From Straminergon stramineum (Eukaryota > Streptophyta > Bryopsida > Hypnales > Calliergonaceae), in assembly GCA_963920665.1 (NCBI GenBank), contig OY987266.1, forward strand, positions 14,699,001-14,763,000: a stretch of DNA of 64,000 bases. The letters run 5' to 3'. The position numbers and the translations under genes are program-made. The notes below the pieces were generated by a model that saw nothing but the letters and a program-made list of their open reading frames with translations, was not told the origin of the DNA and did not search any database. This document shows positions 59,583-64,000 of this stretch, piece after piece (the stretch's first letter is position 1; each line of letters starts with the position of its first letter).

Positions 59583-62500
59583 ATGCCATTCGATATGTAT
59601 AGCTTTCCAAGATCTCTTACCCTGGAGACTTCTTCGGAGGCACTTAGAAAGACCAACGATACCTACGGATCTGGTGACAACGGTAGCATTGATTACGAGA
59701 GTCCGATGGAAGTCAGGCCGCGTCAAATTGAGACTCATCACTCCCTTGATGAGAGGTCTCTCAACGATATCATTTCTTCGGGTCTCTCGTCACCACGTCC
59801 TCCTCGGCAGTTGGAGACCGTCAAAAGCTCCGAGTGCTTGGAGGCGCTGCTGTCTCCCAGCATTCGATCCTCAGCCGGAACTCCTCGTGAACATCATGCT
59901 TTTGAGCCTCATCCAATGATCGGGGACGCATGGGAAGCGCTAAGAAAGTCGGTGGTGTTCTTTCGGAACAAGCCGGTAGGGACCATTGCGGCTTTGGATC
60001 CCACGGAAGATTCACTCAATTACAATCAGGTTTGCTATTCATTAAATATCCTCTTTCGTTTTTTCTCTAAACGTGTTGATTGGGTTTGTTAAATGTACAC
60101 GGAGACATAGTGTCTCGGTGATCTCATGAATAATACGCTCGGGTTGTGAACCTATTAATTATGCATAACTATCTCTCTCCGTGTGCTACACGTGTTGCAT
60201 TGGTGAAGAATTTTTTCGTGTCTTGTCAAAATTTCTCTTATGGAAAGAATTTAATATGATGGGGTCCATGCGTCCTTTGGTTATTTATAATCAAATGGAT
60301 GTGGAACTTGAGCTATCCTATAAATTATCTCTCCTTCCGAATCGAATGAAAATGTTCAGCCGTGCACGTCGAAATTTGCTCAAACTCGAGGGGCTTGTGT
60401 TGGTCCGGTCGATGCTGTGAATGGTAGAAGTTTTGGCGGCCATGCTCTCAACTGTTATTGTCTTTTTCTGCGATGTGTCAGATTCTAGTAAAGCAGCTCG
60501 ACTTGCTTTAGACCTGTTTCTGTATAATCCATATACCCACCCAACAACTTTTTAGGAAATAGTGTGTCGGTGATTCAACAAACTTCAGGATACTCGCAGG
60601 CGAAAAGTCTGCTTGGAAAATGTTATTGCATCTTTGTGTTGCGTTTGTTTCATATTTCAGAATCTGACACAATCTGTTTTCAGGTGTTTGTGAGGGACTT
60701 TGTACCTAGTGCCTTGGCATTTCTTATGAATGGCGAACCGGAAATCGTGAAGAACTTCTTGCTGAAAACTTTGCGTCTTCAGTCCATAGAGAAGCGTATC
60801 GACTGTTTCACTTTGGGTGAAGGTGTTATGCCTGCAAGTTTCAAGGTAATTATTGTTTCTGGCAACGGTTCATTTTGCTTCCATCACCATGAATCTGAAG
60901 CTGTGTATCACTTTAGGAGAGCTGTTTCTGCTGAAATGTTCTTCGAACCAGTTGTGGTCTGTTGCCTACTGATGAAGTTGTTCGTGCAGGTTCTCCACGA
61001 TCCTCTTCGTAAAACAGATACGATGATCGCCGATTTCGGGGAGAGTGCAATTGGAAGAGTCGCCCCAGTAGATTCTGGATTTTGGTGGATCATTCTTCTT
61101 CGTGCTTACACAAAGTCTACTGGGGATCACACGCTAGCAGACATGGCGGACTGTCAAAGAGGAATGAGGCTAATTTTGACCCTGTGTCTCGCTGATGGAT
61201 TCGATACTTTCCCAACCCTGCTGTGCGCAGATGGCTGTTGTATGGTGGATCGTCGGATGGTAAGTGTATCCGACGCTCTTGTGATGCCATTATTGGGAAT
61301 TCCAGCTAAATCTGAGATAAATATTCTACACTCGTTTGTGACCATTGTATTGATGGGAAATCTATGAATAATCTGGGCATTTATCGTCTTTTTCCTCTAC
61401 AAATCGTGTGTACTTACAGAGCCTTTACTTTTCTAGATCGCATGTGCACTGTGGATGTTCCAACCAGGTTTCTTAATGATCACTTTTTTACAGGGCATTT
61501 ACGGTTATCCGATTGAAATTCAGAGTTTGTTTTTTATGGCTCTGCGGTCTGCTAAGAGTCTTATCAAGGCCGAAGGTGAGGGTAAAGAGTTTTTAGAGAG
61601 GATTGACAAGCGACTTCACGCCCTAAGCTTTCACATGCGCGAGTACTTTTGGTTGGATCATCAACAGCTCAACAATATTTACCGGTTCAAAACTGAGGAA
61701 TACTCGCATACAGCAGTTAATAAGTTCAATGTTATTCCGGATTCTATTCCAGATTGGATTTTCGAGTTCCTGCCATTGAAGGGCGGTTTCTTTATTGGGA
61801 ATGTTAGTCCTGCTCGGATGGACTTCCGTTGGTTTGCCATCGGCAATTTTATGGCTATCCTGTCTTCTCTTGCCACTTCCGACCAGGCGTCCGCTGTCAT
61901 GGATCTACTTGAAGCTAGATGGGAAGAGCTTGTAGGTGACATGCCTCTTAAGGTTTCCTACCCCGCTATGGAGGGTCACGAGTGGCGAATTGTCACGGGA
62001 TGTGACCCGAAGAACACTAGATGGAGTTATCATAACGCTGGATCTTGGCCAGGTATAGTTTACTTCATTTTTTGCGATAATTGGTTTTCTTTTTCTTTTT
62101 CTGGTGCACTTGATTTCGCCCTGTTTCGGTGTGTCCAAATTCTTCGCACTACGCTTTGAGTAAACTGCTACGTGCTTAGATAGTCAAAAGTGATCGCTTT
62201 CATATCTATAAGAGTTGGAAATGTATCATTTAGGAAGCTTAAAAGGAAGATCAAGTAATTTATAAATCGAAAGAACTCTTATCCTCCATTTTTCAACAAT
62301 GGAAATATGTTTTGAAAGCTACTTAACTAGCTTCCAAAGTGGAATTTCTATTTTAGTTCATGCACCTTGGGTTCGGAAAGCGAGTGTTGTACTCATTTTG
62401 GGTGGGGTAGTTCCTACTGTTGCAGTACTTATGAGTGGGTGTCGTCGATACTGGCGATTGGAACCTTGATATTCCTCACTGCGACTAGGATAACATAGTT

Positions 62501-62879
62501 TCCCTGGAATTCTGGAGCCAAACTGCACATTTGGGGTTCTGATTTGCTTCATGCCATGTGTTTATTAATCGTGTTGTGTGCAGTTATTCTTTGGATGCTG
62601 ACAGCAGCGTGTATTAAGGCGGGCCGGCCTCAAATTGCAAGACGGGCTATTGAGCAGGTGGAGACCAGACTATCTAGGGATGGCTGGCCGGAGTATTACG
62701 ATGGAAAGTTGGGCCGATACATTGGAAAGCAAGCTCGCAAATTCCAAACCTGGAGTATTGCTGGTTATCTTGTTGCTAAGATGATGTTGGAGGATCCTTC
62801 ACACTTGGGGATGATAGGACTCGAAGAGGACAAAAAGATGAAACCTTCTCTCACTAGGTCCGCATCATGGACAGCTTAA
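59583..62879 (+). CDS. Alkaline/neutral invertase (GH100), 5 coding exons
   Basis: Hydrolyses sucrose to glucose and fructose at neutral or slightly alkaline pH. Coding exons 59583-60029, 60684-60845, 60990-61259, 61494-62052 and 62584-62879 give 577 aa with GT-AG introns, close to the usual ~550-570 aa of cytosolic-type members. After a ~120-residue variable Ser-rich N-terminus come family blocks in order: [71 protein letters not shown] (its Asp is the expected general acid), [58 protein letters not shown] (holding the expected Glu), [11 protein letters not shown], and [18 protein letters not shown]. The C-terminus [10 protein letters not shown] has a Ser-phosphorylation-like motif. The N-terminus lacks a clear transit peptide, so cytosol is likely. 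All blocks are intact, so the gene looks functional. Confidence 0.95.
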
Positions 62880-63630
62880 CAAATGAGAACTTTTATAGGT
62901 GTGTTAGTATCCTATCATAAAACCGTTCAAGTTCAAGGCTTTCAAATGCGGGTGGAAGCTGGTGCAATCAGAAGAAGCTGAGCCAGGGAGGTGATGTTCC
63001 TCTAAATTATTGTCTTCTTGAACGTAGAGAAGTGAGAACTCGCTGACGGACGTTCTCGAATTTCTCGATGATTTCTGAACTTGCGACGGAGGCCTTGTTC
63101 ATGAGATAAAAGGGAAGGACAATGCAAATGCTTGTACAACAATCCATTCATGAACCTAGTCGTGAAAGACAAGGAGAAGAATAACCATTGAAGATTTTCT
63201 TCATTTGGGAAAGTACAAGAAGGGTATCAAGGAATGGAACATAATGAGCAAGAAGCGGGAAGTGGCCAAAGGATTAGAGAAGTGTGGAAGCCTTGGGTCA
63301 TTCTGATCCCCCCGATAGCCATGGAAATTGACCCTTCCTGAAGAGGTAAATTGCTGGCTGAACCCCTGTGGCTCCATCCTTGACGAGGGAAGCCGGCTAG
63401 AATACGAAAAGAGGGTTGTACAATGCCGAATGACTTATTATGGGACGGCTATAGCGGATATAGTTAGACAGCAGGAGTAGGGTCTCTTGATAAACTGGGC
63501 CATAATAGGGTCTCATAGACTCTGGTTACATGCTGCTTGCCCTGTGAGGGGCATATTCAATTTTTTCACCTGTCATGGGAAGCTTTCTTTCTACATTGTT
63601 CCTGCATCTATTTATTGCTATTTGTACTCA
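62880..63630 (+). other. 3' flank of the invertase gene
   Basis: Probable 3' UTR in the first few hundred bases (moderate GC, no open frame of note), then anonymous DNA up to the next element end. No clean AATAAA signal was singled out. Confidence 0.4.
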
Positions 63631-63634
63631 TTAA

Positions 63635-64000
63635 CCCCTAAACGTCCAGATTCATCTCCAGAATTGATGATTTGAGAAAACCCATTATAAAGTGCTATTT
63701 AGAAGCATATTTTGAAATTGATATACAAATAACAGTTGTAGAATGAGAGTTGTAGATTCCATCCTGAGGTTAGATTCACCAATGCTATCACCAATAGTTT
63801 TTATTAAATTTTGAAAGGGAATTTCAAAATTCCATTAAGATTCGATTACAAGCCAAACATTATCATTTTTTGAGTAAAATTCATTGAAATGGATTTGAAA
63901 TGAGGTGATTTTTTGAAATTTTTGTGGACTTAAAATCAATGTCCTCATTTTGGCAAATCTAGTTTTGAACTAGAGTCAATGCAACTTTGGCTTGGTCAAC
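63635..64000 (+). mobile_element. piggyBac-type miniature element, left end only
   Basis: TTAA at 63631-63634 followed by CCCCTAAACGTCCAG, the family left terminus. The right end lies beyond the window. It starts 752 bases past the invertase stop. Confidence 0.6.

Noticed and set aside
1..64000. LTR or LINE retrotransposon coding regions
   Set aside because: No reverse transcriptase, integrase or gag signatures were seen in any frame; only tail-like fragments occur.

Overview
The window reads as nuclear DNA of a land plant. It is AT-rich, has GT-AG introns, and carries two recognisable plant gene families among densely nested transposon debris. The two certain genes are an R2R3-MYB transcription factor (8743-10410, plus strand, 3 exons, 311 aa) and a complete alkaline/neutral invertase of family GH100 (59583-62879, plus strand, 5 coding exons, 577 aa). 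I see no rRNA, tRNA, CRISPR array, organellar gene or retrotransposon polymerase. The exact lineage cannot be set from the sequence. A piggyBac-type element in a plant makes me lean weakly towards a non-seed plant such as a lycophyte, fern or bryophyte.

Layout. 1-5150: no gene, anonymous AT-rich repeats. 5226-7480: a large inverted repeat whose arms hold tandem copies of an exon-like fragment ending in a small-GTPase P-loop (GLDGAG). 7481-8742: GC-richer promoter/leader of the MYB gene. 10504-10558: a 20-bp perfect hairpin just past the MYB 3' end. 12-23 kb: nested miniature elements (Stowaway-, Harbinger-, CACTA- and piggyBac-type) plus a large foldback, interrupted by a low-copy-looking island near 19.7-21.1 kb with a TATA box and one possible small exon. 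24.8-25.3 kb (minus): unrecognised exon-like open frames. 26.8-42 kb: repeats only.

The centre of interest is 43272-48357. This is a 5.1-kb piggyBac-superfamily DNA transposon flanked by TTAA on both sides, with CCCCTCAA termini. It contains a decayed minus-strand transposase in which all three catalytic Asp contexts and a C-terminal Cys-rich domain can still be read. Around it lie at least eight two-ended TTAA-flanked miniature elements (15601-16470, 21296-22120, 26789-27757, 31636-32759, 37615-38541, 50514-51151, 52523-53447, 55883-56753) and one single end (63635 onward). Their termini, CCCCTAAATGCCCAAGG-like, match those of the large element. Three pairs are recognisably copies of the same subfamily in opposite orientation.

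The invertase gene is bracketed by piggyBac-type ends about 0.9 kb upstream of its TATA box and 0.75 kb downstream of its stop. It has a long spliced leader (about 57.67-59.58 kb). MYB (regulator) and invertase (sucrose hydrolysis) are independent single genes with no visible functional link.
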